A DNA stretch of 41,101 bases from Flavobacterium bizetiae. Its GTDB lineage: Bacteria; Bacteroidota; Bacteroidia; Flavobacteriales; Flavobacteriaceae. The position numbers and the translations under genes were made by a program. Numbering within the stretch: the stretch's first letter is position 1; the number at the start of each line of letters is the position of its first letter. The stretch covers positions 1 to 41,101 of the forward strand of contig NZ_CADCSU010000140.1 of assembly GCF_902804475.1 (NCBI RefSeq). The letters run 5' to 3'. The notes under the pieces are model-generated. The model saw only the letters and a list, made by a program, of their open reading frames with translations, did not search any database and was not told where the DNA came from. This document shows, one piece after another, positions 14,834 through 24,481 of this stretch.

Positions 14834-17380
14834 TTATAGCGAATACTTAAGAGTAACTCCGTAAGTTCTTTGATCACCAATTACTCCAGCGTATTGTCCT
14901 GTGTTTCCACCTGCCGGTAATAATTGCTCATAGTAATCTTTGTTTAAAAGGTTACGTCCCCAGAAGTGAACAGATAAACCTTGCGAAGCGCGGAAACCTA
15001 TACGAGCATTAAAAATAGCATAACCCGGAACAACTAAATATTTTGAAGCTGATGGACTTGATGAAAATTCAGAACGAGCGTAAGAATCTAATGCAATAAA
15101 AGCTTTTCCTGTGTTTCCGAAGAATTTTGCACTGTTAGAATATTCACCTCCTAAAGATCCTGCCCATCTTGAAGCACCTGGTAAATCAGTTCCTGAAACA
15201 TCCTTGAATGCTACCGGAGCTCCGGTTTCTTCTAATGGCAGTGGTGCATTTGTAAATTTAACGTATGTACCTTCTGTATAGGTTGCAGCACCATTTATAG
15301 TTAAGTTCTGGCTGATAACAAAGCTGGCATCAAGTTCAGCACCTCTTACACGTACTTTATCAGCATTGGCTAGATATCCACGGTTTACACCCAATTCAGC
15401 TGCCTGAACGTTCGTTTGAAAATCTTTTATTTCTGTATTAAAGAAAGCAAGGTTGAATACTGAATTTCTAAACGGAGAAGTTTTAACTCCCACCTCGTAG
15501 TGATTTACTTTCTCTGGTTTAATTACAGCAAGATCTAATAACGGAGCACCTTTTGCATCAGTAGGAAGTCCCGCTACGTTTACACCAACCGGTTTGTAGC
15601 TTTTTGCATAAGTAGCATAAGCATTAATTTTATCCGAAGCTTTATAAGTCAACGTTAAGTTTCCTGAAAAGTCAGTATTGTCAGTACTAGAATCAAATGC
15701 CTGATCAGAATATACTAGTTTTTTCAACGCTAATAATGCAGGATCTGTAGTTTGAAGACCTCCGTATGTTGTACGGGCATAATGCGCGTCTTTTTTATCA
15801 AAATTATATCTTAAACCTGGTAAAATGTGAAGACGATCTGTAATCGCCCAGTCAATCTGACCAAATACTGCCGCACTCGAAGATCTGATGTTAGCGTCAG
15901 TTTTAATTCCGTATCCTTCAAAAAGTCCCGGAGTTTTCCATAAAGGACTAGTCGTACTTTGAGCAAATCTCCATTGTGCATTACCAGATTCTTCTGTACC
16001 GTCTGTTTGAGAAGTCTGATCAATAAAGAATACACCTACAACACCACTAATTTTTTCTGTAAGCTGACCAGCGTAACGAACTTCTTGTGTAAATTGTGTT
16101 TGTCTTGTTGGGTTTTGAGATTTAGCCAAAACTTGTAATCCTGTAAAATCCCTGTCATTTGATGGATCCCAGTTCCAGAATCTCCAAGCTGTAGTCGAAG
16201 TAAGAGTTCCTGTACCAATTTTGGTATCAATATTAAGAGAGATACCACCCATATCTTGTCCTGAACGCCATGGAGTATCATGATCTATTTTACGGTCAAA
16301 AGCATTTAAGCTTGGCAATTGATAGTTTAAGTCCTTAATAATAGCATCAAACTGACGATAAGCAGCTCTTTGCGTAGGTGCAACACCTGCAACAACCTGA
16401 GCATATCCGTCAGGACGTTGTGTTGTAATATCTGCTGCTAATATAATATTAGTATTTACTGATGGAGTCCAAAGCAATTGACCTCTAATTCCCTGATTGT
16501 TTAAAGTATTCGTAGGTCTTCCTGTAGCAACGTTGTCAATAAGACCGTCACGTTGTGTTCCGGAGAAAGATAAACGACCAGCAACTTTTTTACCTAAAGC
16601 TCCTGTTACAGATGCTTTAGCTTGTAGAAAATTGTAGTTTCCGTAGCTTACTTCAAAATCAGCTCCAGAAGTAAAACTTGGTTTACGGGTTGTAATGTTA
16701 AATGCACCCGATGTTGTGTTTTTTCCAAACAAAGATCCTTGTGGTCCACGTAAAACTTCTATTTGTTCAACATCAATAAAGTCTAAAGTAGTAGCAGCCG
16801 GACGTGCATAATAAACGCCGTCTACATAAAAACCAACTCCGGGATCGATTCCGTCATTCGTAAGTCCAAAAGGAGAACCAAGACTACGAATATTGATTCC
16901 GGTATTTCTAGGGTTAGAAGAATACAATTGTACTGATGGAACTAATTCTTTAATACGATTTACGTTAAAAGCTCCTGTTTGTTCTGCTTGTTTACCCGTA
17001 ATAACAGATATTGCAATTGGCACATCCTGTACTTTTTCTATTCGGCGTCGTGAAGAAACAACAACTTCAATAAGTTCATTTTCTTCTCTAAGAGTTACTT
17101 GTAATGGCGCAGTTGGCAAATCAGCAAGTTCGATTTCTGTAGTTTTATAGCCTACATACTGAACCAAGATTGTTAAAGGAAGTTTTCCTTTACTATTGAT
17201 TGTAAATCTCCCTTCGCTATCAGTAGTAGTGTTAGTGGTAGTTCCTTTAACAACAACGTTAACAGCTTCAAGAGGTGTGTTTTCACTCGTTTTAACTACA
17301 CCTTCAATGTTTTGTGCAAATGATACAGAGAAAGTTAAAATAGATAGTACTGTAAGTATATTTTTTATAGAATTTTTCAT
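14834..17380 (-). CDS. TonB-dependent receptor with N-terminal carboxypeptidase-like domain
   Basis: The 848-residue protein has a signal peptide (to SVSFAQ, residue 23), a CarboxypepD_reg-like domain (about 24-105), a TonB-box-like stretch IEVVVSSRRR, and a plug with VQDVPIAISVITGKQ, then VEQIEVLRGPQGSLFGKNTT, the classic receptor signature. The barrel ends GRNLLNKDYYEQ ... TYGVTLKYSL, as expected for a full-length receptor. The plug resembles receptors for small organic ligands or siderophores more than SusC, and there is no SusD partner. The neighbouring Rrf2 gene and the inverted repeat in its promoter point to control by Rrf2, perhaps tied to sulphur or iron status. The ligand is unknown. 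Confidence 0.93.
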   Translation of the reverse strand: MKNSIKNILTVLSILTFSVSFAQNIEGVVKTSENTPLEAVNVVVKGTTTNTTTDSEGRFTINSKGKLPLTILVQYVGYKTTEIELADLPTAPLQVTLREENELIEVVVSSRRRIEKVQDVPIAISVITGKQAEQTGAFNVNRIKELVPSVQLYSSNPRNTGINIRSLGSPFGLTNDGIDPGVGFYVDGVYYARPAATTLDFIDVEQIEVLRGPQGSLFGKNTTSGAFNITTRKPSFTSGADFEVSYGNYNFLQAKASVTGALGKKVAGRLSFSGTQRDGLIDNVATGRPTNTLNNQGIRGQLLWTPSVNTNIILAADITTQRPDGYAQVVAGVAPTQRAAYRQFDAIIKDLNYQLPSLNAFDRKIDHDTPWRSGQDMGGISLNIDTKIGTGTLTSTTAWRFWNWDPSNDRDFTGLQVLAKSQNPTRQTQFTQEVRYAGQLTEKISGVVGVFFIDQTSQTDGTEESGNAQWRFAQSTTSPLWKTPGLFEGYGIKTDANIRSSSAAVFGQIDWAITDRLHILPGLRYNFDKKDAHYARTTYGGLQTTDPALLALKKLVYSDQAFDSSTDNTDFSGNLTLTYKASDKINAYATYAKSYKPVGVNVAGLPTDAKGAPLLDLAVIKPEKVNHYEVGVKTSPFRNSVFNLAFFNTEIKDFQTNVQAAELGVNRGYLANADKVRVRGAELDASFVISQNLTINGAATYTEGTYVKFTNAPLPLEETGAPVAFKDVSGTDLPGASRWAGSLGGEYSNSAKFFGNTGKAFIALDSYARSEFSSSPSASKYLVVPGYAIFNARIGFRASQGLSVHFWGRNLLNKDYYEQLLPAGGNTGQYAGVIGDQRTYGVTLKYSL

Positions 17381-17582
17381 TTTTATATTAAGTATATGTG
17401 ATTAGTAGAATTTAAATTAAAAATTTTTTTACCAGCACATACACATCATAGAAGAATTGTTTTTCACCGTAGTGAATTGAAGATTTTGGTTTCTTTGCAA
17501 AAGATTTTTTGACCCACCTGATCGATTGTAATTTACTTTCATATTGGTTAAATTTTGTAAATTGGTTTGTTGATTTTTTTGC

Positions 17583-17609
17583 AAATATATGTAAATTCTA
17601 TAGATTTAC
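17583..17609 (-). promoter_or_regulatory. Receptor promoter with inverted repeat, candidate Rrf2 operator
   Basis: On the minus strand a TATATTTG -7 element (about 17583-17590) is preceded directly by GTAAAT, seven bases, ATTTAC (17591-17609). A repressor bound there would block RNA polymerase. The rrf2 gene begins on the same strand 435 bases upstream and ends just before this site. Assignment to Rrf2 is inference from position and repeat size. Confidence 0.45.
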
Positions 17610-17630
17610 TAGGAATTAAGAAATATTTTT

Positions 17631-18044
17631 TTATTTCTTTACAAGTGAGGCTATTGTGATGCCTTGCATTGCTTTAAGAGTCTCGTCGCGAATGATCATT
17701 AGACCATGTCTCAGACTGCATTCTTCCTCGGTTTTACAATCAGAACATGGCTCGTAAAAGTTTAACGAAGCACATGGTAAAAGCGCAATTGCACCATCAA
17801 ATAAACGGTGAATTTCTGCTAAAGTAATGTCATTTTTGGAGCGTATCAGATAATATCCGCCAAATTTTCCCTGCTTACTGCTCACAAAACGTCCTCGTTT
17901 TAGATCTAATAAAATTTGCTCTAAAAACTTTTTAGGAATATTGGCGCCATCAGCAATTTCTATCGTTCTTGAAATGTGATTTTCGTCTTGTTCTGCTAAA
18001 TAAAGTAAGGCCTTAAGGGCGTATTTTGCTTTATGTGATAACAT
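17631..18044 (-). CDS. Rrf2 family transcriptional regulator
   Basis: A 137-residue protein with the Rrf2 winged helix: MLSHKAKYALKALLYLA, then IPKKFLEQILLDLKRGRFV, SKQGKFGGYYL and ITLAEIHRLFDG. Four cysteines, C91, C100, C103 and C109, cluster in the position where IscR-like members hold an Fe-S cluster, although the spacing (x8, x2, x5) differs from IscR; metal or cluster sensing is possible. It lies downstream of the TPM gene by 74 bp and upstream of the TonB-dependent receptor. Rrf2 members of this group often repress sulphur or iron-sulphur genes. The target here is inferred to be the receptor. Confidence 0.9.
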   Translation of the reverse strand: MLSHKAKYALKALLYLAEQDENHISRTIEIADGANIPKKFLEQILLDLKRGRFVSSKQGKFGGYYLIRSKNDITLAEIHRLFDGAIALLPCASLNFYEPCSDCKTEEECSLRHGLMIIRDETLKAMQGITIASLVKK

Positions 18045-18118
18045 CTATCTTGAATTATTAATTGTAAATTATAAATTTTTTAAAACTGAAAACTGCCACT
18101 AAAAACTGTGACTTTGTT

Positions 18119-18943
18119 TTACCAGCCTCCGCTAGAACCTCCACCAGAGAATCCTCCTCCGCCAAAACCTCCACCGAAGCCTCCGGCGCCTCCGGATGAT
18201 CCGCCGCCAAAACCTCCAAATCCGCCACCGCTGCTTCTTCCAAGATTACTTAGAATAATAACATCGAGCAGGCTTGGTCCGCCACCGCCGTTATTATTGC
18301 CTGAATTTCCTCCTCCGCCTTTATTTCGAGACAGTAAAATTAACACAATTACGACAATAACAATAAAGGGCAATATAGGAAAATCATTTCCTTTAGCTTG
18401 TTTGCGTTCGCCTTTAAATTTGCCTTTAAAAACATCGATTATCGCATCCGTACCTTTATCAAGTCCGTTGTAAAAACTTCCGGCTTTAAATTCAGGAATG
18501 ATAATATTTCTAATTATTGTTCCGCCAATTCCTGCTGTCAAACGGTCTTCAACTCCATATCCGGGATTGATTGCTATCTTTCTTTCGTTTTTGGCCAATA
18601 AAATAACAACACCATTGTCATCTTTTGCAGTTCCTCCAATTCCCCAGGTTTGTCCCCATTTTGTCGCCAGCTGGCTAACATCTTCGCCTTTTAAGCTTTC
18701 GATAGTAATGACAACAATTTGAGTTGTGGTCGAATCTGAGTAACGAATTAGTTTTTCCTCAAGCTGAGCTTTTTCAGATGCGCTTAAAATATTGGCATAA
18801 TCGTATACTGAAGTTTGCAAACTTGGTTTTTCCGGAATTGTAAATTGTGCAAAAATACAATTGGTGGTAAAAAAAGCGATTAGTAAAAAGGTAAACTGAA
18901 AAAGTCCTTTTGAATAAGATGTTTTGTTTTTGGAAATTTTCAT
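18119..18943 (-). CDS. TPM domain protein with Gly-rich tail (YgcG family)
   Basis: 274 residues: a signal peptide (hydrophobic stretch about 13-32), the TPM domain (about 35-165, with VYDYANILSASEKAQLEEKL, VVITIESLKGED and INPGYGVEDRLTAG), a membrane helix (PILPFIVIVVIVLILLS), and a C-terminal tail of about 60 residues consisting almost wholly of Gly, Ser and Phe. This is the usual YgcG-like plan. TPM proteins are paired with LemA in many bacteria, and a role in the envelope is assumed. The start lies 3 bases after the stop of the second TPM gene, which indicates translation coupling. The Gly-rich tail explains a proline-rich antisense frame. Confidence 0.9.
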   Translation of the reverse strand: MKISKNKTSYSKGLFQFTFLLIAFFTTNCIFAQFTIPEKPSLQTSVYDYANILSASEKAQLEEKLIRYSDSTTTQIVVITIESLKGEDVSQLATKWGQTWGIGGTAKDDNGVVILLAKNERKIAINPGYGVEDRLTAGIGGTIIRNIIIPEFKAGSFYNGLDKGTDAIIDVFKGKFKGERKQAKGNDFPILPFIVIVVIVLILLSRNKGGGGNSGNNNGGGGPSLLDVIILSNLGRSSGGGFGGFGGGSSGGAGGFGGGFGGGGFSGGGSSGGW

Positions 18944-18946
18944 TGT

Positions 18947-19384
18947 TTATCCTTTTGAGATTTCGTTTGATAATTCGTTAGTGTCACCTTCAAACCACGG
19001 AAAGTATTTTTTTAATTGTTCACCCGCATTCAAAATGCCGTCAACAATACCTTGTTTAAAGTTTCCTGACTTAAATTGGGTAATCATGGCCTCTTTGGTA
19101 CAATCCCAAAAATCTGATGCAACAAGATCATTGATACCCTTGTCTCCGCAAATTGCAAAAGTTTTGTCTGCTACGGCGAAGTAAAATAAAACCCCGTTTT
19201 TTTGCTGGGTTTCATTCATTTTTAATTCATGAAAAACTTCTAAAGCCCTGTCAAAAGGAACTTTAGAAGTAGTTTGTTCTATATGTACTCTAATTTCGCC
19301 AGAAGTATTTTTTTCGGCCACGCGAATAGCTTCAACAATATCTTGTTCTTCTTCTTTGGATAAAAATTCTTCTACTTTTGACAT
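18947..19384 (-). CDS. TPM domain-containing protein (short)
   Basis: A 145-residue soluble protein with the TPM core: LSKEEEQDIVEAIRVAEKNTSGEIRVHIE, the ALEVFHELKMNETQQKNGVLFYFAV segment, and IVDGILNAGEQLKKYFPW. No signal peptide or membrane helix is visible, unlike the neighbouring TPM protein, so it is probably cytoplasmic. It sits between lemA (86 bp away) and the membrane TPM gene (3 bp). The lemA-TPM-TPM trio is a familiar Bacteroidota arrangement. Its biochemical activity is not established. Confidence 0.9.
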   Translation of the reverse strand: MSKVEEFLSKEEEQDIVEAIRVAEKNTSGEIRVHIEQTTSKVPFDRALEVFHELKMNETQQKNGVLFYFAVADKTFAICGDKGINDLVASDFWDCTKEAMITQFKSGNFKQGIVDGILNAGEQLKKYFPWFEGDTNELSNEISKG

Positions 19385-19470
19385 CGAAATTATTTTAGAG
19401 TTTAGATTGTAGATTTTAGATTGCAGATTAAATCTGAAATCTAAAATCGTTAATCAAAAATATTAAATCT

Positions 19471-20052
19471 TTAGAATTTTACTTCAACTGGTTTATCGGC
19501 ACCTGCAACAGCTTCAAAATATGGTTTTTCTTTGTAGCTTAAAAACCAGCTATTTGGAATTGCAAGAACGTAACCATTATAATCTTGTACAGCTTCGTTA
19601 AAACGAGTTCTTGCTGTTAAAATTTGGTTTTCTGTACTAGCCAGTTCGTCTTGTAATTTCAAGAAATTTTCGTTTGCTTTTAATGTTGGATATTGTTCAA
19701 CAGAAACTAACAATCTAGACAAAGATGAAGATACACCACTTTGTGCCTGGTTGTATTGCGCTAATTGCTCAGGAGTTACATTACTTGGATCAATAGTTAC
19801 TGAAGTAGCTTTTGCACGAGCTTCAATTACAGCGGTTAATGTTGATTTTTCGAAATCTGCAGCACCTTTTACAGTATTTACTAAGTTTCCAATAAGGTCA
19901 TTTCTTCTTTGGTAAGTAGTACTCACATTTCCCCATTCTTTATTAACAGCCTGATTTTTTTGCAAACCAGTATTTTTAATTCCAATTGACCAAAAAGCAA
20001 TAATAGCGATTAATACTACTATGATTCCTACAGGGATTAACCATTTTTTCAT
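19471..20052 (-). CDS. lemA: LemA family protein
   Basis: 193 residues: an N-terminal membrane anchor (about 5-25), followed by the LemA helical domain with the conserved sequence TTYQRRNDLIGNLVNTVKGAADFEKSTL-type start (NDLIGNLVNTVKG), SLSRLLVSVEQYPTLKANENF, and RTRFNEAVQDYNGYV. Length and motifs are normal. LemA proteins are envelope proteins of unclear activity that usually accompany TPM proteins, as here. It is 44 bp downstream of the MerR-type regulator, so it is probably part of the same transcript. Confidence 0.95.
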   Translation of the reverse strand: MKKWLIPVGIIVVLIAIIAFWSIGIKNTGLQKNQAVNKEWGNVSTTYQRRNDLIGNLVNTVKGAADFEKSTLTAVIEARAKATSVTIDPSNVTPEQLAQYNQAQSGVSSSLSRLLVSVEQYPTLKANENFLKLQDELASTENQILTARTRFNEAVQDYNGYVLAIPNSWFLSYKEKPYFEAVAGADKPVEVKF

Positions 20053-20096
20053 ATCCGTTTTAATTTAAGTTTGTTTCTAATTTTTTAATAAATATA

Positions 20097-20429
20097 CTAT
20101 AATTCGTTTTTAATTTCGTTCAATTGCGTTTTTATGGTCTCTAATTTACGTATTATTTCGAATTTATCTAATGTTTTCTTCTGACCCTCTTTCAAATGGG
20201 TTCTTGCGCCATCAAGAGTAAAACCTCTTTCTTTAACTAAATGATATATTAATTGCAGATTGGTGATATCCTCGGGCGTAAACATTCTGTTGCCCTTGGC
20301 ATTTTTTTTAGGTTTCAAAATGTCAAATTCGCTATCCCAAAACCGAATCAATGATGCATTGACATTAAAAGCTTTGGCAACTTCGCCAATGCTATAATAC
20401 CTTTTATCTTTTGAAAGCTCAATATGCAT
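20097..20429 (-). CDS. MerR family transcriptional regulator
   Basis: A 110-residue protein. The winged-helix DNA-binding part is clear: YYSIGEVAKAFNVNASLIRF, WDSEFDILKPKKNAKGNRMFTPEDITNLQLI, followed by a short helical dimerisation segment. There are no effector-binding Cys residues or larger sensor domain, so a ligand cannot be predicted. It lies between the M23 peptidase and lemA, with gaps of 47 and 44 bp, and has its own -7 element. It may regulate this envelope cluster, but that is inference. Confidence 0.92.
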   Translation of the reverse strand: MHIELSKDKRYYSIGEVAKAFNVNASLIRFWDSEFDILKPKKNAKGNRMFTPEDITNLQLIYHLVKERGFTLDGARTHLKEGQKKTLDKFEIIRKLETIKTQLNEIKNEL

Positions 20430-20453
20430 GTTTTTTTAATTTTCTATTTTATC

Positions 20454-20461
20454 CAAAAATA
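20454..20461 (-). promoter_or_regulatory. TAnnTTTG -7 element before the MerR gene
   Basis: TATTTTTG on the minus strand, 24 bases before the MerR ATG, within the gap after the peptidase gene. It would allow the regulator and lemA-TPM genes to be expressed apart from the peptidase. Confidence 0.5.
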
Positions 20462-20476
20462 CTACTTTTTGGAGGA

Positions 20477-21454
20477 TTAATCTAATGACTGGTTTTCCTG
20501 GTTGGCCATTTGCGAAATAGCAACGTATTCTGCAGCCGAAATATTCCCGTAATAAAAATTCAAAGGATTCACGACTTTTCCGTCTTTATGTACTTCATAA
20601 TGACAATGTGGCCCTTCAGATCTTCCTGTGCTTCCTACGTATCCAATAACATCTCCTCGTTTTACGTGTTGTCCGGCTCTGCAATTGTATTTGCTTAAAT
20701 GCGCATACAAACTTTCGTATCCAAAACCATGCCTGATCACAACATGATTTCCAAATCCCGAGGCAGAGGCATCAGCTCTTTCTACAACACCATCGCCTGT
20801 GGCATAAACCGGAGAACCTGTATTGGCCGTGAAATCCATTCCGTTATGCATTTTTCGCACTTTCGTGAAAGGGTCAGTTCTATATCCGAAACCCGAAGCC
20901 ATTCGTTTTAAATTTTCATTCCTGACAGGCTGAATGGCAGGAATTGCCAGTAACAAATTTCCTTTTGTACTCGCCAGTTTCAAAATTTCATCTAATGATT
21001 TAGACTGAATAGCCAATTCTTTCGATAATCTGTCAATTCGTTTTGTGGTGTTTAATACCAATTGCGAATTGTTGTAACCTTCTAAATCTTTATAGCGTTT
21101 AGGATCTCTAAAACCTGCTTTTCTGATCGAATCCGGAATTTCAGTTTTATTAAAATAAACCCTGTATATATTGTTGTCCCTGTTTTCTAATGCCTCGGTT
21201 ACATCATCAATTTCATCCATTTTTTTGTTTAAAATGGCATATTGCAATTTCAAATTTTCAATCTCACGTGCTTGTAAGCGATCTTTTGGGGTTTCGAAAT
21301 AAGGAGTGTTAATTAATAGTACAAAAACTAAAAAAACAAATAATGCCGAAGCCAGCAAAAACAGTAATGCGTAACCGATTTTGATTCTTTTTCTGGTTTT
21401 TATTTTCGTATAAGCCAGATTTTCTGAGTCGTAATAATATTTTACTTTCGCCAT
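20477..21454 (-). CDS. M23 family metallopeptidase (LytM-type)
   Basis: A 325-residue protein with a cytoplasmic basic N-terminus, one membrane helix (about 26-49), a coiled segment (about 58-160) and a C-terminal peptidase domain. The zinc site is complete: H203 and D207 (HNGMD), H252 (AHLS), and H283 and H285 (PHCHYEV). M23 enzymes cut peptidoglycan cross-links, or activate amidases, in the periplasm. The layout of helix, coil and LytM domain is like NlpD/EnvC-type division and wall-remodelling factors. It is the first gene of the minus-strand cluster leading to the MerR, LemA and TPM genes. Divergent to alaS. Confidence 0.95.
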   Translation of the reverse strand: MAKVKYYYDSENLAYTKIKTRKRIKIGYALLFLLASALFVFLVFVLLINTPYFETPKDRLQAREIENLKLQYAILNKKMDEIDDVTEALENRDNNIYRVYFNKTEIPDSIRKAGFRDPKRYKDLEGYNNSQLVLNTTKRIDRLSKELAIQSKSLDEILKLASTKGNLLLAIPAIQPVRNENLKRMASGFGYRTDPFTKVRKMHNGMDFTANTGSPVYATGDGVVERADASASGFGNHVVIRHGFGYESLYAHLSKYNCRAGQHVKRGDVIGYVGSTGRSEGPHCHYEVHKDGKVVNPLNFYYGNISAAEYVAISQMANQENQSLD

Positions 21455-21711
21455 ATTTTAAAATACCCTATTTTTGCAGCTTGTAAAATAAGTTAGTCGA
21501 ACAAATTTAATAAATGTTTCAGTTGTTCGAAGCTTTTTTTCAAGAATAAAATAATTAGATAATTGAGTCAATTTGATAATTAGATAATGTATTAATTGGG
21601 TAGTTTATTGTTTTGAGCTATGAATTTTGAGTTTAAAATTATCTAATTGTCACATTATCAAATTGGCACATTTATTTATTGACACATTTTCAAATTATCT
21701 CATTAATAAAC

Positions 21712-24348
21712 ATGAAATCACAAGACGTACGTAAACAATTTTTAGATTTTTTTAAAAGCAACGGGCACTTAATCGTTCCGTCGGCTCCTATTGTACTTAA
21801 AGATGATCCAACCTTAATGTTCAACAACTCGGGAATGGCCCAGTTTAAAGAATATTTTTTAGGAAACGGAACACCAAAAAGCAAAAGAATAGCCGATACG
21901 CAAAAATGTCTTCGTGTTTCAGGAAAACATAATGATCTTGAAGATGTAGGTTTTGATACGTATCACCATACCATGTTCGAAATGTTAGGTAACTGGTCTT
22001 TTGGCGATTATTTCAAAAAAGAAGCTATCAACTGGGCTTGGACTTTATTGACAGAAGTTTATAAAATTCCAAAAGAAAATCTATATGTTTCTGTTTTTGA
22101 AGGAAGCAAAGAAGATAATGTTCCTTTTGATCAGGAAGCTTGGGATATCTGGAAAACATTAATCGATGAAGACCGAATTATTCTTGGAAATAAAAAAGAT
22201 AATTTCTGGGAAATGGGAGATCAGGGACCATGCGGACCTTGTTCTGAAATTCACGTTGATTTACGTTCAGAAGAAGAAAAAGCATTAGTTTCAGGAAAAA
22301 GTTTAGTAAATAATGATCACCCGCAAGTAGTTGAAATCTGGAATAATGTATTCATGGAATTCAACCGTAAAGCAGATGGATCTTTAGAAAAACTTCCTGC
22401 ACAACACGTAGATACCGGAATGGGATTTGAGCGTTTGTGTATGGCTTTGCAAGGAAAAACATCTAATTATGATACGGATGTTTTTACGCCGCTTATCGAG
22501 AAAGTAGAACAAATTACAGGTTTAAAATATACATCTGACGAAGTAAAAAATATCTCAGAAGAACAAAATAAAACCAATATTGCGATTCGCGTTGTAGTAG
22601 ATCACGTACGTGCTGTTGCTTTTGCAATTGCCGACGGACAATTACCATCAAATACGGGAGCTGGTTATGTAATTCGTAGAATTTTACGTCGTGCAATTCG
22701 TTACGGATTTACTTTCTTAGGTACAAAAGAACCTTTTATCAATAAATTGGTTGAAGTTTTAGCGAATCAAATGGGGGAATTTTTCCCGGAAATCAAATCG
22801 CAACAACAATTGGTTACGAATGTAATTCGCGAAGAAGAAGCTTCTTTTTTAAGAACTCTTGATCAGGGATTACAATTGTTAGACAATGTAATTGCACAAA
22901 CTAAAGGTTTAGAAGTTTCCGGAGCAAAAGCATTCGAATTGTACGATACTTTTGGTTTCCCGAAAGATTTAACTGCTTTAATTTTAAAAGAAAAAGGAAT
23001 GTCTTTTAACGAAGCTGAATTTGATGCGTCGATGCAGGAACAAAAAAATCGTTCACGTGCAGCATCAGAAGTTTCAACAGAAGACTGGTCAGTTTTGATT
23101 CCTGGAAACGTAGAAACTTTCGTTGGTTACGATCAGGTAGAGAATGAGGTAAAAATTACCAGAATTCGTAAAGTTGATTCTAAGAAAGACGGAATCTTAT
23201 ACCAAATCGTTTTAGATAATACACCATTTTATCCGGAAGGTGGAGGACAAGTTGGAGATAAAGGAACTTTAGTTTCGGCAAACGAAACAATCGAAATTAT
23301 TGATACAAAGAAAGAAAATAATTTGATTTTGCATTTTGCAAAACAATTGCCGGAAAATATTGAAGCTGGTTTTGTAGCAAAAGTAAATACAGATTTAAGA
23401 GGTGCAACTTCAAAAAATCACTCTGCTACGCATTTAATGCATCTGGCTTTAAGAAACCTTCTTGGAACTCACGTAGAGCAAAAAGGTTCATTGGTAAATC
23501 CAAATTATTTACGTTTTGACTTTTCGCATTTTTCTAAAGTTTCAGAGGAAGAATTACGTCAGGTTGAAGCAAGTGTAAATGCACAAATCGAAGCACAACT
23601 ACAATTAGTAGAACACAGAAATATCCCGATTAAAGAAGCATTAGATAAAGGTGCAATGGCTTTATTTGGAGAGAAATACGGAGATAATGTTCGTATGATT
23701 GAATTTGGTGATAGTAAAGAACTTTGTGGTGGAATTCACGTGAAAAACACAGCAGAAATCTGGCATTTTAAAATCATTTCTGAAGGTGCAGTAGCAGCTG
23801 GAATTCGTCGTATTGAAGCAATTACAGGTGATGCAGTAAAGGATTTTTATAAAAATCAGGAGAATACTTTATCTGAAATCAAAGAAACATTAAAAAATCC
23901 TCAGGATATTTTAAAATCTGTGGCTTCACTTCAAGATGATAATGCTAAATTGAAAAAGCAAATCGAACAATTACTAAAAGAAAAAGTAAACGCTTTAAAA
24001 TCTGAATTAGAGAAAGATTTTCAGGAAGTAAACGGAGTAAATTTCCTTGCAAAACAAGTAGATTTAAGCATGGCATCAACAAAAGAGCTGGCTTCTGCTT
24101 TAGGAAGTTCGAAACCAGATTCGTTTGTGTTTTTAGCTTCTGTAGAAGATGGTTTACCAAATATTCACTGTTATATCGCTAAAGAATTAGTAGCAAGCAA
24201 AAGCTTAAATGCAAATGCAGTTATTAAAGAATTAGGAAAATATATTGAAGGAAACGGAGGAGGGCAACCTTTCTTCGCATCCGGAAAAGGTAAAAATGCT
24301 GCTGGAATCGCTGAGGCTTTAGCACACGCAGTTGATTTTGTAAAGTAA
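21712..24348 (+). CDS. alaS: Alanyl-tRNA synthetase
   Basis: The ATG at 21712 gives an 878-residue protein that begins MKSQDVRKQFLDFFKSNGH, the standard family start; an upstream in-frame extension lies in A/T-rich spacer repeats and is not used. It has a class II catalytic core (RVSGKHNDLEDVGFDTYHHT, FERLCMALQGKTSNYDTD), an editing domain with zinc ligands H570 and H574 (HSATH) plus C672 and H676 (CGGIH), and a C-terminal C-Ala domain. It charges tRNA-Ala and clears mischarged Ser and Gly. Length and motifs are complete. A hairpin follows the stop; a GxxExxY unit begins 36 bases downstream. Confidence 0.98.
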   Translation: MKSQDVRKQFLDFFKSNGHLIVPSAPIVLKDDPTLMFNNSGMAQFKEYFLGNGTPKSKRIADTQKCLRVSGKHNDLEDVGFDTYHHTMFEMLGNWSFGDYFKKEAINWAWTLLTEVYKIPKENLYVSVFEGSKEDNVPFDQEAWDIWKTLIDEDRIILGNKKDNFWEMGDQGPCGPCSEIHVDLRSEEEKALVSGKSLVNNDHPQVVEIWNNVFMEFNRKADGSLEKLPAQHVDTGMGFERLCMALQGKTSNYDTDVFTPLIEKVEQITGLKYTSDEVKNISEEQNKTNIAIRVVVDHVRAVAFAIADGQLPSNTGAGYVIRRILRRAIRYGFTFLGTKEPFINKLVEVLANQMGEFFPEIKSQQQLVTNVIREEEASFLRTLDQGLQLLDNVIAQTKGLEVSGAKAFELYDTFGFPKDLTALILKEKGMSFNEAEFDASMQEQKNRSRAASEVSTEDWSVLIPGNVETFVGYDQVENEVKITRIRKVDSKKDGILYQIVLDNTPFYPEGGGQVGDKGTLVSANETIEIIDTKKENNLILHFAKQLPENIEAGFVAKVNTDLRGATSKNHSATHLMHLALRNLLGTHVEQKGSLVNPNYLRFDFSHFSKVSEEELRQVEASVNAQIEAQLQLVEHRNIPIKEALDKGAMALFGEKYGDNVRMIEFGDSKELCGGIHVKNTAEIWHFKIISEGAVAAGIRRIEAITGDAVKDFYKNQENTLSEIKETLKNPQDILKSVASLQDDNAKLKKQIEQLLKEKVNALKSELEKDFQEVNGVNFLAKQVDLSMASTKELASALGSSKPDSFVFLASVEDGLPNIHCYIAKELVASKSLNANAVIKELGKYIEGNGGGQPFFASGKGKNAAGIAEALAHAVDFVK

Positions 24349-24400
24349 CGGTTTAAGAAATTTGTAAAACGTTATTTTATATTTCGCGCAAAGACGCAGA

Positions 24401-24437
24401 GTCGCAAAGTTTTTTTAAAGACTTTGCGACTTTTTTA
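24401..24437 (+). terminator. alaS terminator
   Basis: AGTCGCAAAGT and ACTTTGCGACT pair around a T/A loop, followed by TTTTTTA. The stem is built from the left repeat end. Confidence 0.75.
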
Positions 24438-24481
24438 TTTTAGAGAAATTAAATTTGTAAGTTTATACTTTATTTTTAAGT

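Noticed and set aside
18108..18473. Proline-rich plus-strand frame
   Set aside because: It is the antisense of the Gly-rich tail of the TPM protein and has no independent support.
21679..21711. Longer start for alaS
   Set aside because: The extra 11 residues come from A/T-rich spacer repeats; the conserved family start is at 21712.
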